Below, one piece after another: positions 17,527-25,999 of a DNA stretch of 64,000 nucleotides. Below the pieces are notes generated by a model, which saw only the letters and a list, made by a program, of their open reading frames with translations, made no database searches and was not told where the DNA came from. This stretch comes from Alphaproteobacteria bacterium (lineage in GTDB: Bacteria; Pseudomonadota; Alphaproteobacteria; Caulobacterales; Maricaulaceae): NCBI GenBank assembly GCA_016124675.1, contig WGNG01000017.1, forward strand, positions 1-64,000, in the 5' to 3' direction. The translations under genes were made by a program, and so were the position numbers. Position 1 is the first letter of the stretch. Every line of letters starts with the position of its first letter.

Positions 17527-19004
17527 GAGTGTCCTCCGGGGGTCTTTCCCCTCAATCGATCAACAATGGCGGTGGTCGACAGGCCCGGCGCCAGGGGCGC
17601 CAGCACCACCTGCCCGCCGCGCGATTTGACGAAGGCCGCGCCTGGCAGGTCATCGGCGATATAGTCGGCGCCCTTGACCATGACATGGGGATCGAGCGCG
17701 CGGATCAGCGCTTCGGGCGTGTCATCTTCAAACACCACTACCCGGTCGACCATCTCCAGCGAGGCCAGCATCAGGGCGCGGGAAAACGCGTCATTGACCG
17801 GGCGGCCGGGACCTTTCAGGCGCGACACCGAGGCGTCGGAGTTGAGCCCCACCACCAGCCGGTCACAGACCGATGCGGCGTGCCGCAGCACCGACAAATG
17901 CCCCGGGTGCAGCAGATCAAAGCAGCCATTGGTGAAACCGACGCGCAGGCCGTCAGCCCGCCAGCGCGCGCTGAGCCGCGCCGCGCTGTCCTGGTCGAGA
18001 ATGCGCCAGTCCGGCGCCGCAGACCCGCCCGACGCGTCCTCGATCAATTCGTCCGGCGTCACCACGGCTGTGCCCGCCTTGCCCACGGCCACGCCGGCGG
18101 CAAGATCAGCCAGCGCCATCGCCTCGGTGAGCTCAACACCCGCCGCCAGCGCCAGCGACAGCGCGGCCAGCGCGGTATCGCCCGCGCCCGAGACGTCGAA
18201 CACGCTGCGCGGGCGTGAGCGTTGATGGTGCAGCGCGCCGTCATCCATCAGAAGCGTCATGCCGGATGCGCCGCGGGTGACCAGCAAGGCGCGCGTGTTC
18301 GGCAAGCGCACCTGAAGCGCCCGCAGGGCTGCTTCCGTCTCGACATCATCGCCTACGGGAAGGCCGGTTTCGGCCGACAGCTCGGCCGCATTGGGCTTGA
18401 TCACCGCTGCGCCGTCATAGCGTTCATAGCCCAAGCCCCGAGGATCGACGCTGACCGGCACGCCCGCCTCGCGCGCGGCGGCGATCAGGCGCGTGGTCAA
18501 TTGCGCGGTCAGGAGGCCGCGGCCGTAATCGGACAGGACGAGCACGCCCGCCTGATCCAGGCGGCTCGCCACGGCGCGGAACACCGCCTCGGCGCTGGCG
18601 CCGCTGACGGGCGTTCGCGGATCGCGGTCCACGCAGAACATCTGCTGGTTCTGGGCGACATAGCGGATCTTGGCCGGCGTGGCGCGCGACGCTTCAGTCA
18701 CCAGCAGGGCGTCGCCGCCGCAGGCCTCGCGCGCCAGAGCCGCCGCCTCCCCGCCCTCGCCGTCATCGCCGACGACCGTGATCAGGCTCGCTGCCCCGCC
18801 GAGACTAACGATATTGCGTGCGAGATTGCCCGCGCCGCCCAGCATCACGGTGCGCCGCGTTTCGGACAGGATCGGCACCGGGGCTTCACGCGATATGCGA
18901 TCAGTGCGTCCATAGACGAACCGGTCAAGGATGAGATCGCCCACCACCAGGGCGCGCCGGCCCGTAATGGCGCCGATCAGTCGGGCGGCGCGCTCGCGCT
19001 GCAT
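17523..19004 (-). CDS. hldE: Bifunctional heptose-7-P kinase / heptose-1-P adenylyltransferase
   Basis: A 493-aa fusion enzyme of ADP-heptose synthesis for the LPS inner core. The N-terminal ribokinase-like domain (about 1-320) shows [22 protein letters not shown] and [13 protein letters not shown] with the catalytic Asp. The C-terminal nucleotidyltransferase domain (about 350-480) shows [20 protein letters not shown] with the HxGH motif, [13 protein letters not shown] and VKGADY. It lies between kdsA and kbl, 17 bases after kdsA. With kdsA it indicates a Kdo- and heptose-containing LPS core. Confidence 0.96.
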   Translation of the reverse strand: MQRERAARLIGAITGRRALVVGDLILDRFVYGRTDRISREAPVPILSETRRTVMLGGAGNLARNIVSLGGAASLITVVGDDGEGGEAAALAREACGGDALLVTEASRATPAKIRYVAQNQQMFCVDRDPRTPVSGASAEAVFRAVASRLDQAGVLVLSDYGRGLLTAQLTTRLIAAAREAGVPVSVDPRGLGYERYDGAAVIKPNAAELSAETGLPVGDDVETEAALRALQVRLPNTRALLVTRGASGMTLLMDDGALHHQRSRPRSVFDVSGAGDTALAALSLALAAGVELTEAMALADLAAGVAVGKAGTAVVTPDELIEDASGGSAAPDWRILDQDSAARLSARWRADGLRVGFTNGCFDLLHPGHLSVLRHAASVCDRLVVGLNSDASVSRLKGPGRPVNDAFSRALMLASLEMVDRVVVFEDDTPEALIRALDPHVMVKGADYIADDLPGAAFVKSRGGQVVLAPLAPGLSTTAIVDRLRGKTPGGHS

Positions 19005-19021
19005 GCTCGGCCTCCGCGGGG

Positions 19022-19888
19022 CTAAAGCGCCGTGACGGGACTGGATTTCGCCATCGCGTCAAAGGCCTTGAGGTCGCGCATGATCGCTTCGAACTTGCCC
19101 AGCGGGATCATGTTGGGTCCGTCCGACGGCGCATGGTCCGGGTCGGGATGGGTTTCCATGAACACGGCGGCGAGGCCCAGCGACACGGCGGCGCGCGCCA
19201 GATAGGGCGCAAACTCGCGCTGGCCGCCGCTGGAGCCGCCCTGCCCGCCGGGCTGCTGGACCGAATGGGTGGCGTCGAACACAACAGGGCAACCGATCCG
19301 CCCCAGAATGGGGATGGCGCGCATATCAGTCACCAGCGTGTTGTAGCCGAAGCTGACCCCGCGCTCGCACGCCATCACGTTGGGGTTTCCGGCGCTGGTG
19401 ATCTTTTCGACCACGTTTTTCATGTCCCAGGGCGCCAGAAACTGCCCCTTCTTCACGTTGATCGCCTTGCCGGTCTCGGCCGCCGCGATCAGCAGATCGG
19501 TCTGACGGCACAGGAAGGCCGGAATCTGCAGCACATCGACAGCCTGCGCCGCGATGGCGCATTGCTCGGCCGTGTGCACATCGGTCAGTACGGGCAGGCC
19601 TGTGGTTTCGCGAATCTCGGCAAAGATCGGCAGCGAGGCTTCCAGCCCGAGGCCGCGCTGGCCCTTCAGGCTGGTGCGGTTGGCCTTGTCAAATGAGGTC
19701 TTGTAGATGAGCCCGATCCCGACCCGGTCGGCCATTTCCTTCAGCGCGGCGGACACTTCCAGCCCGTGCGCGCGGCTTTCCAGCTGGCAGGGTCCTGCAA
19801 TCAGGACCAGCGGCAAGGCGTTGCCGATTTCCAGAGCGCTGGCGCGAGGGCGCGCAAGACGGATGATGGCATTGGCTTCAACAGACAC
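19022..19888 (-). CDS. kdsA: 3-deoxy-8-phosphooctulonate synthase
   Basis: Condenses arabinose-5-phosphate with phosphoenolpyruvate to Kdo-8-phosphate, the first committed step of LPS Kdo synthesis (288 aa, TIM barrel). Motifs are LVLIAGPCQLESR, YKTSFDKANRTS, TDVHTAEQ, QIPAFLCRQTDL, NVKKGQFLAPWDM and DATHSVQQPGG. It heads the leftward operon kdsA-hldE-kbl-membrane protein. The 135-base gap before it is shared with the divergent photolyase operon. Confidence 0.97.
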   Translation of the reverse strand: MSVEANAIIRLARPRASALEIGNALPLVLIAGPCQLESRAHGLEVSAALKEMADRVGIGLIYKTSFDKANRTSLKGQRGLGLEASLPIFAEIRETTGLPVLTDVHTAEQCAIAAQAVDVLQIPAFLCRQTDLLIAAAETGKAINVKKGQFLAPWDMKNVVEKITSAGNPNVMACERGVSFGYNTLVTDMRAIPILGRIGCPVVFDATHSVQQPGGQGGSSGGQREFAPYLARAAVSLGLAAVFMETHPDPDHAPSDGPNMIPLGKFEAIMRDLKAFDAMAKSSPVTAL

Positions 19889-19948
19889 GGCAGCGCGACT
19901 CCCGGCAGCAGGCGAGGCGCGCCCGGGCGCACGCTCGCAGCGGCGGAT

Positions 19949-19978
19949 TGATCCGCCAGAACATGCCTTGCGTATTAC
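19949..19978 (+). promoter_or_regulatory. ECF (RpoE/ChrR-type) promoter upstream of phr operon
   Basis: TGATCC (19949-19954), an 18-base spacer and TATTAC (19973-19978) resemble the RpoE-dependent promoters of Rhodobacter sphaeroides (TGATCC with a TAa-rich -10, from memory). The predicted start near 19985 leaves a leader of about 40 bases before the photolyase ATG. The downstream operon content matches the core singlet-oxygen regulon, which supports the assignment. The sigma factor and ChrR themselves are not in this window. Confidence 0.55.
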
Positions 19979-20023
19979 GATACAAACCCTTTTTCGTCAC
20001 CCGCCGCGCGCTGCTGAGACCTG

Positions 20024-21463
20024 ATGACCTCCCCTGCCCCTGTTCTCCTCTGGTTTCGTCAGGACCTGCGCCTCGCTGACAATCCGGCCCTGCTGGCGGC
20101 GGCTGCAACGGGCGCGCCGCTGGTGGCGCTTTATGTGCTTGACGATGTGTCGCCGGGCGCATGGAGGCGCGGCGCGGCAAGCCGGTGGTGGCTGCACCAC
20201 TCGCTGGCCTCGCTGGCGCGTGATATCGAGGCGCTGGGCGGGTCGCTGGTGCTGAAACAGGGCGACGCCAGCCAGGTGATCCCGGCGCTGGCGCGCCAGA
20301 CCGGCGCGCGCGCGGTGTTCTGGAACCGGCGCTACGAAGCCTGGGCGCGACGCCGCGACGAAGCGATCAAGGTAAGCCTGAAGCAGGACGGTGTCGAGGC
20401 GCGCTCGTTCAACGGGTCACTGATCGTCGAGCCCTGGACCATCGCCACCAAGACGGGCGCGCCATACAAGGTGTTCACCCCGTTCTGGAGATCGCTGCAG
20501 GCCGGCCATGAGCCCTCTGAGCCGGCGGGCCGGCCGGGCCGCCTGAACTGGGCGCCAGCGCCGCAAGGCGATGCGCTGGATGCGCTGAAGCTGCGTCCGG
20601 CAAAGCCTGACTGGGCCGGCGGCTTGCGCGACAGCTGGACGCCCGGCGAAGCCAGCGCGCAGGCGCGCCTTGAGGCGTTTGCCGCCTCTCGCGCCAGGGC
20701 CTATGCCGACACACGCAACCTGCCCGCTCAGCCCGGCACGTCGCGCTTGTCGCCGCATCTGCATTTCGGGGAGATCTCGCCGCGCCAGGTCTGGCATGCG
20801 GTGCGCGCGGCCGGGCAGGACGCCACCGAGGGCGGGCGCACCTATCTCAGCGAAATCGGCTGGCGGGAGTTCAGCTATAACCTGCTCTATCACTTCCCGG
20901 ACCTGCCGGACGCCAACTTCCAGGCGCGGTTCGACAAATTCGCCTGGACTGGCAGGAAAGAGCAGCTAACCGCCTGGCAGAACGGCCTGACCGGTTATCC
21001 CATCGTCGACGCGGGCATGCGCGAGCTGTGGCATACGGGCTGGATGCATAACCGTGTGCGGATGATCGCCGCGAGCTTCCTGATCAAGGATTTGCTGGTG
21101 GACTGGCGCCAGGGGCAGGCCTGGTTCTGGGACACGCTGGTGGACGCCGATCTGGCGAGCAATGCGGCGAGCTGGCAATGGACCGCAGGCTCGGGCGCGG
21201 ACGCGGCGCCGTATTTTCGCATTTTCAATCCGGTGTCCCAGGGGGAAAAGTTCGACCCGGACGGGGATTATGTGCGTAAATGGATTCCTGAGCTGGCCGG
21301 GTTGCGGGGGAAGGCGATTCACGCGCCCTGGACAGCGGACCGCGCCACGCTGGCGCGCGCAGGGGTGAGACTGGGGACCGACTATCCGATGCCGATCATA
21401 GACCATGCCGAGGCGCGCAAGGCCGCGCTGGCGGCGTTTGAGACAATCAAGGACGCAGCATGA
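20024..21463 (+). CDS. phrB: Deoxyribodipyrimidine photolyase (class I)
   Basis: A 479-aa light-driven DNA repair flavoprotein that splits cyclobutane pyrimidine dimers. It has an N-terminal antenna-binding domain (LLWFRQDLRLADNPAL onward) and a C-terminal FAD domain with TSRLSPHLHFGEISPRQVW, YLSEIGWREFSYNLLYHF and the WMHNRVRMIAASFLIKDLLVDW to DADLASNAASWQWTAGSGAD block. These last segments carry the dimer- and FAD-contacting residues and the Trp chain. It is the first gene of a four-gene operon; its stop overlaps the next start by four bases. Confidence 0.95.
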   Translation: MTSPAPVLLWFRQDLRLADNPALLAAAATGAPLVALYVLDDVSPGAWRRGAASRWWLHHSLASLARDIEALGGSLVLKQGDASQVIPALARQTGARAVFWNRRYEAWARRRDEAIKVSLKQDGVEARSFNGSLIVEPWTIATKTGAPYKVFTPFWRSLQAGHEPSEPAGRPGRLNWAPAPQGDALDALKLRPAKPDWAGGLRDSWTPGEASAQARLEAFAASRARAYADTRNLPAQPGTSRLSPHLHFGEISPRQVWHAVRAAGQDATEGGRTYLSEIGWREFSYNLLYHFPDLPDANFQARFDKFAWTGRKEQLTAWQNGLTGYPIVDAGMRELWHTGWMHNRVRMIAASFLIKDLLVDWRQGQAWFWDTLVDADLASNAASWQWTAGSGADAAPYFRIFNPVSQGEKFDPDGDYVRKWIPELAGLRGKAIHAPWTADRATLARAGVRLGTDYPMPIIDHAEARKAALAAFETIKDAA

Positions 21464-22836
21464 CTTCCATTGAGCCGGTTCTGACCCGCCGTTCGCGGGT
21501 CGCTGTCATTGGCGCCGGCGTGGCTGGTCTGGGCGCCGCCTGGGCGCTGCGCCACGTGCATGACGTGACGGTGTTTGAAAAGGATTCGCGCCTGGGCGGC
21601 CATGCCAACACCGTCACCATCGACTATGACGGGACGCAAATTGATGTGGACACAGGCTTCATCGTCTATAACGAGCTCAATTATCCCAACATGACCGCCC
21701 TGTTCGCCGAGCTCGGCGTGGGCACGTTCTACACCGACATGAGCTTCGGCTTCAGCCTCGACCAGACGCTGGAGTGGTCGTCAAACGGTCTCGGCGGCCT
21801 GTTCGCGGATCCGGCCAATCTCTTGCGGCCGGCCTTCCTGGGCATGCTGCGCGACATTCTTCATTTCAATGCCTGCGCCCAGCGCGATCTGGCGTCGGGC
21901 GCGCTGGAGGGGTTGTCGCTGGGGCATTATCTTGACCGGATCGGCGCCGGGGAGCGGTTCCGCGCCTGCTATCTCCTGCCGATGGGGGCGGCGATCTGGT
22001 CCTCGACCGAGTCCGCCATGGCCGAGTATCCGGCCGAAGCGTTTGTGAAATTCTTCAACAATCACCGCCTGATGCACGCCACGCGCCCGCAATGGCAGAC
22101 GGTGCGCGGCGGCAGCCGCCAATATGTGTCGCGGCTTGTGGCTGATCTCAGGACCGCCGGATGCGGGTTTGCGGGCGCGGCCGTCAGCGTGCGCCGGGGC
22201 GCCCATGACGTGGTGGTGACCGGCGCCGATGGCGCCTCGGCGCGGTTCGACGAGGTGATCCTGGCTTGCCATTCCGATCAGGCGCTGGCGCTCCTGAGCG
22301 ACGCCGACACGGACGAGCGCGAGATGCTCGGCGCCATCCCCTATGCCGCCAACATCGCCGTGCTGCACCGCGACACGTCCCTGCTGCCGCGGCGCAAGGG
22401 CGCGCACGCTGCCTGGTGCTATCTGCGCGAGGCGGGCTTTGACGGCGCGTCAGTGACCTATGACATGAACCGGTTGCAGGGCATTGATCCCAGAAAGCCG
22501 CTGCTGGTGACGCTCAACCCGGCGCGCGAGCCGGACCCTGCCCTGGTGTTTGGCCGGTATGAGTATGACCATCCCCAGTTCACCGCGCCGGGCCTCGCGG
22601 CCCAGCGCATCTTCAACCGCATCCAGGGCGTGCGCCGGACCTGGTTTGCCGGCGCCTGGCTGGGGTACGGGTTCCATGAGGACGGCTTGCGGTCAGGACT
22701 CCGCGTGGCGCTTAAGCTTGGCGGCCGGATTCCGTGGACGTTCGCCGACGGCGACGTGACCGGCGGCGCCTGGGGCCGGCGCCAGGGTGGCGAGACGGCG
22801 CTCAAGCAAGCGGCCAGCATCTCGGCGGCCGAATGA
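21460..22836 (+). CDS. FAD-dependent amine-oxidase-like oxidoreductase
   Basis: A 458-aa flavoprotein of the NAD(P)-binding/amine oxidase fold. The dinucleotide-binding turn VAVIGAGVAGLGAAWALR is followed by VFEKDSRLGGHANTV. FIVYNELNYPNMTALFAELGV and a C-terminal TWFAGAWLGYGFHEDGLRSG complete the family pattern. The same gene accompanies DUF1365 and cyclopropane synthase genes in many proteobacteria and belongs to the RpoE/ChrR regulon in Rhodobacter (RSP_1091-like). Its product is thought to modify membrane fatty acids, but the reaction is uncertain. ATGA overlaps link it to both neighbours. Confidence 0.88.
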   Translation: MTSIEPVLTRRSRVAVIGAGVAGLGAAWALRHVHDVTVFEKDSRLGGHANTVTIDYDGTQIDVDTGFIVYNELNYPNMTALFAELGVGTFYTDMSFGFSLDQTLEWSSNGLGGLFADPANLLRPAFLGMLRDILHFNACAQRDLASGALEGLSLGHYLDRIGAGERFRACYLLPMGAAIWSSTESAMAEYPAEAFVKFFNNHRLMHATRPQWQTVRGGSRQYVSRLVADLRTAGCGFAGAAVSVRRGAHDVVVTGADGASARFDEVILACHSDQALALLSDADTDEREMLGAIPYAANIAVLHRDTSLLPRRKGAHAAWCYLREAGFDGASVTYDMNRLQGIDPRKPLLVTLNPAREPDPALVFGRYEYDHPQFTAPGLAAQRIFNRIQGVRRTWFAGAWLGYGFHEDGLRSGLRVALKLGGRIPWTFADGDVTGGAWGRRQGGETALKQAASISAAE

Positions 22837-23654
22837 CGGCCCTGCCCGCCCCCGTCGTGCTTTACGCAGGTCATACGGTGCACGAGCGGCGCGCGCCCTT
22901 CCTGCATCGCTTCCGCTATCGGATTTTCTCCATCCTGATTGATCTCGACCGGCTGGACGAAGCCGGGCGCGTCAGCGGGCTGTTTTCGGTGGAGCGCTTC
23001 AACCTGTTCGCCTTTCGCCAGCGCGATCACGGCGCACGCGACGGATCCTCCCTGGCGGCCTGGGCGCGCGCGCGGTTTGACGAGGCGGGCATCGCCATCG
23101 GCGGAGCGCGCCTGCGCCTGCTCTGCTTCCCGCGCGTGCTGGGCTATGTGTTCAATCCGTTGTCAGTCTATTTCGCCGAGGGCCCGGACGGAGCCCTCAA
23201 GGGCGTGATCTATCAGGTGCACAACACGTTCGGCGACCGGCACGCCTATGTCGCGCCTTGCGCCGGAACCTCGCCCGAGCGCCAGGAAGCCGAGAAGGTG
23301 TTTTACGTGTCGCCCTTTTTTGATGTCAGCGGGCGCTATGAGTTCACCCTGCGCCCGCCGGACGAGCGCTTCCAGCTGACCATCCTGAAACAGCGCGAGG
23401 ACGGGCCGGACCTTCTGGCCACCATGACGATGGCGCGCCAGGTCATGACCGGCGCGGCGCTGGCGGGCCTGTTCGCCAGCCAGCCCTTCTCGACGCTGAA
23501 AACCATCGGCGCGATCCATTTTGAAGCCCTGAAACTCTGGATGCGCGGCGCGCGTTATGTGCGCCGTCCCGAGCCGCCTGACGCGCCCACCCTCGCCCGC
23601 CTGTCCGCCCCGCGCCCGCCGGCTTCGCTTGGCCGCGACCCGAAAAACCATTAA
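22833..23654 (+). CDS. DUF1365 family protein
   Basis: A 273-aa protein with the DUF1365 pattern: VLYAGHTVHERRAPFLHRFRYRIF at the N terminus, then LLCFPRVLGYVFNPLSVYF and VHNTFGDRHAYV, and KVFYVSPFFDVSGRYEF further on. It always appears with the preceding oxidoreductase and a cyclopropane synthase, which suggests a shared fatty-acid modification pathway. Its biochemical role is unknown. The ATG at 22833 overlaps the upstream stop (ATGA). A longer in-frame start at 22734 would lie deep inside the previous gene. Confidence 0.9.
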   Translation: MTALPAPVVLYAGHTVHERRAPFLHRFRYRIFSILIDLDRLDEAGRVSGLFSVERFNLFAFRQRDHGARDGSSLAAWARARFDEAGIAIGGARLRLLCFPRVLGYVFNPLSVYFAEGPDGALKGVIYQVHNTFGDRHAYVAPCAGTSPERQEAEKVFYVSPFFDVSGRYEFTLRPPDERFQLTILKQREDGPDLLATMTMARQVMTGAALAGLFASQPFSTLKTIGAIHFEALKLWMRGARYVRRPEPPDAPTLARLSAPRPPASLGRDPKNH

Positions 23655-23688
23655 AATCAGTCTCGAGCCGAGACGCGACGGAGCCCTC

Positions 23689-24945
23689 ATGACCAAGCCC
23701 GCCGACCTGACTGCTCGTCAGACCGTTCTCCGCGCTGACAGCGCCGCCATCGACCGGCTGCAGGGCGTGCCGCGCATGGCGCGCTTCGCCCTTCGCATGT
23801 TGCTCAAACTGCGTACGGGCTCGCTGACGGTGGTGCTGCCTGACGGGACGGCGCTGCGCTTTGACGGACCGGCGCCCGGCCATCAGGCGCGCATGGAGCT
23901 GGCGAGCTACGCCATCGTGCGCAAGGTCCTGTCCGGCGGCGATGTGGGGTTTGCCGAAAGCTATATGGATGGCGACTGGACCACGCCGGACCTGCCCGCC
24001 GTGCTGACCGTGTTCTCGGCCAATCTCGACCAGATGCCGAATATCGCCACGGGGGGGCCGATCACGCGCTTCATGCACTGGATCTATCACCGGCTGCGCG
24101 CCAACACGAAAAAGGGCGCGCGCAAGAATATCGAGGCCCATTACGATCTGGGAAATAGTTTCTACGAGCGCTGGCTCGACCCCTCAATGACCTATTCCTC
24201 GGCGCGCTTCACGCCCGCCACGACGACACTGGAAGACGCCCAGCGCGAGAAATACGCCGCCATGGCGCGGGCCATTGATCTGAAGCCCGGACATAGCGTT
24301 CTGGAGATCGGCTGCGGCTGGGGCGGGTTTGCCGAATTCGCCGCCAGAGAGATCGGCGCCCAGGTGACCTGCCTTACCCTGTCGCCATCCCAGCGTGATT
24401 ACGCACTGGAGCGCATGCAACGCCACCAGCTGCATGACCGGGTGAACATCAAGCTGCAGGACTATCGCGACGAGACCGGGCGCTATGACCGGGTGGCGTC
24501 CATCGAAATGTTCGAGGCGGTCGGCGAGGAATACTGGCCGAGCTTCTTTTCCAAGGTCGCCGAGGTGCTGCATCCCGGCGGCCGCGCCGGCCTGCAGATC
24601 ATCACCATCCGCGACGATCTGTTTGACAACTACGCACGGCGCACCGACTTCATCCAGCGCTACATCTTCCCTGGAGGGGTTCTGCCGAGCGTGACCCGGC
24701 TGCGCGAGCAGTTCGACAGGGCGGGGCTGGGCCTCGATGCGATGGAGCAGTTCGGCGAAGACTATGCGCGCACGCTCAACACCTGGCTCCAGTCCTTCCG
24801 TGACGCCTGGCGCGACCTCCAGCCGCTGGGGTTTGACGAGCGCTTCCGGCGCATGTGGGAGTTCTATCTCGCCTATTGCGAGGCGGGGTTCCGCACCGGC
24901 CGCGTCAACGTCGCCCAGTTCGCGCTGAGCAAGGGCGCGGCATAG
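23689..24945 (+). CDS. cfa: Cyclopropane-fatty-acyl-phospholipid synthase
   Basis: A 418-aa SAM-dependent enzyme that adds a methylene bridge to unsaturated acyl chains of membrane phospholipids. Motifs are AHYDLGNSFYERWLDPSMTYSSA, the SAM site VLEIGCGWGGFAEFAA, LTLSPSQRDYA, MFEAVGEEYWPSFF and a C-terminal FYLAYCEAGFRTGRVNVAQF. It is the last gene of the phr operon, 34 bases after DUF1365. In Rhodobacter, cfaA is part of the singlet-oxygen response, which fits a membrane-protective role here. The ATG at 23689 begins the family sequence; the open frame upstream overlaps DUF1365. Confidence 0.95.
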   Translation: MTKPADLTARQTVLRADSAAIDRLQGVPRMARFALRMLLKLRTGSLTVVLPDGTALRFDGPAPGHQARMELASYAIVRKVLSGGDVGFAESYMDGDWTTPDLPAVLTVFSANLDQMPNIATGGPITRFMHWIYHRLRANTKKGARKNIEAHYDLGNSFYERWLDPSMTYSSARFTPATTTLEDAQREKYAAMARAIDLKPGHSVLEIGCGWGGFAEFAAREIGAQVTCLTLSPSQRDYALERMQRHQLHDRVNIKLQDYRDETGRYDRVASIEMFEAVGEEYWPSFFSKVAEVLHPGGRAGLQIITIRDDLFDNYARRTDFIQRYIFPGGVLPSVTRLREQFDRAGLGLDAMEQFGEDYARTLNTWLQSFRDAWRDLQPLGFDERFRRMWEFYLAYCEAGFRTGRVNVAQFALSKGAA

Positions 24946-25121
24946 CGGCGGGCGGGCGGCGGCTTCTGGGTATAGACGCGATCAATCGCACTTAGAGTGA
25001 TTATCGATTGTTCTTTGGGCAGCGGGTGCGCGATACCGAGCATGCAGTTTCAGCTGACTTGCGTCCCCCACGCCCGGGCTGCGCTGCCAGGCGACATCGC
25101 CTGCACACCGACCGTGTGACG

Positions 25122-25151
25122 CCCTCGGAGCCTCCCCCGGCTTTCCGAGGG
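25122..25151. terminator. Stem-loop between convergent genes
   Basis: CCCTCGGAGCC (25122-25132) pairs with GGCTTTCCGAGGG (25139-25151, two bulged bases) around a short C-rich loop. It sits just past the stop of the leftward I78 gene and 180 bases past cfa. The rest of 24946-25171 shows no gene; 24984-25002 holds a weak AATC-CACT/AGTGATT inverted repeat. Confidence 0.5.
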
Positions 25152-25171
25152 TTGTCACGGTCGCGGGCCGA

Positions 25172-25483
25172 TCAGCCGCAACGCACCTCAATCACGACGC
25201 CGCGCGCATCGGTGACGATGTTGAGCCGGTCAGGCCGGTAGTCCATCGTGACCATATCACCCTGCGCATACACCCGGCGCGGCGACGGCAGGCTCTCGGT
25301 GTGAATGTCGTCGACGCGTTGACCGACAAGGACCTGATATTGTTCAGCCGCACACACGTGCGCCTCGCCCGTATTGTCGATGACGGGATATTCGCGCGCA
25401 GCGGGGGTTTCCGGTTCCACGGGCATGGTCTGGCAGGCTGTCATGAACAGCCCTGCGGCGCAAATCGCGATCAAACGTCTCAT
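25172..25483 (-). CDS. I78-family peptidase inhibitor lipoprotein
   Basis: A 103-aa exported protein with an N-terminal signal and lipobox-like MTAC (Cys17). The mature part carries the inhibitor I78 pattern: CAAEQYQVLVGQ, LPSPRRVYAQGDMVTMDYRPDRLN and a terminal VRCG. The two Cys at the ends of the domain may form a disulfide. The prototype inhibits serine proteases; a similar periplasmic role is inferred. Its ATG overlaps the holC stop by four bases, so it is cotranscribed with pepA-holC. Confidence 0.88.
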   Translation of the reverse strand: MRRLIAICAAGLFMTACQTMPVEPETPAAREYPVIDNTGEAHVCAAEQYQVLVGQRVDDIHTESLPSPRRVYAQGDMVTMDYRPDRLNIVTDARGVVIEVRCG

Positions 25484-25932
25484 GCTGACTTCTCCCAGCG
25501 CCCCGAGTCACCCTGTTTCCAGTAGGATACCGGCGTTTGAGCCTTTTTTCGGGCGCTCCAGAGGCTGCGCGCCCAGGCCATGGCGGCCGGATCATCGGCT
25601 TCGAACAGGATCACCACCCGCTCCCAGCCCTCGCCGCTACCCGGATCCGCCCCGTCAAGACAGAACACCATGCTGGCGTTATTGAGGTTTTCGACCGCAC
25701 GTGACAGCACGACCGGGTGCTGGTCGGCCCTTGGCCGGTCCGCGCGCCCGTGCGGCAGAAAGCTGTCCTCGGCGAAGGTCCACAAGTGCTGATCGAGGGC
25801 GTCGAGGCGCGATTCAAGCGGCGTAGCCACCGCCGCGCGCCCGCCCCGGGCCAGCAGCTTCTGCAGGAGTTCAGGCAAGGTGTCGGCGATGCGGGCGCGC
25901 TCGTGATGATAGAACCAGAACTCGCTCACCAT
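25480..25932 (-). CDS. holC: DNA polymerase III chi subunit
   Basis: A 150-aa clamp-loader accessory protein that links the replicase to single-strand binding protein. It shows the family pattern EFWFYHHERARIADTLPELLQKLLARGGRAAV, LWTFAEDSFLPHG, HPVVLS and the C-terminal W-containing tail. In many proteobacteria holC follows pepA, as it does here 67 bases downstream. Confidence 0.93.
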   Translation of the reverse strand: MVSEFWFYHHERARIADTLPELLQKLLARGGRAAVATPLESRLDALDQHLWTFAEDSFLPHGRADRPRADQHPVVLSRAVENLNNASMVFCLDGADPGSGEGWERVVILFEADDPAAMAWARSLWSARKKAQTPVSYWKQGDSGRWEKSA

Positions 25933-25999
25933 CCCCGCTCCCGGGCCGGGCGGGCGGGCCCCTGGCGCCGCGTGGCGGCGTCAGGGCGCACGCTCAGCC

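Noticed and set aside
24946-25171. Small leftward frame (69 aa) in the gap after cfa
   Set aside because: It overlaps the terminator-like stem and the end of the I78 gene, with no ribosome binding site or recognisable domain.
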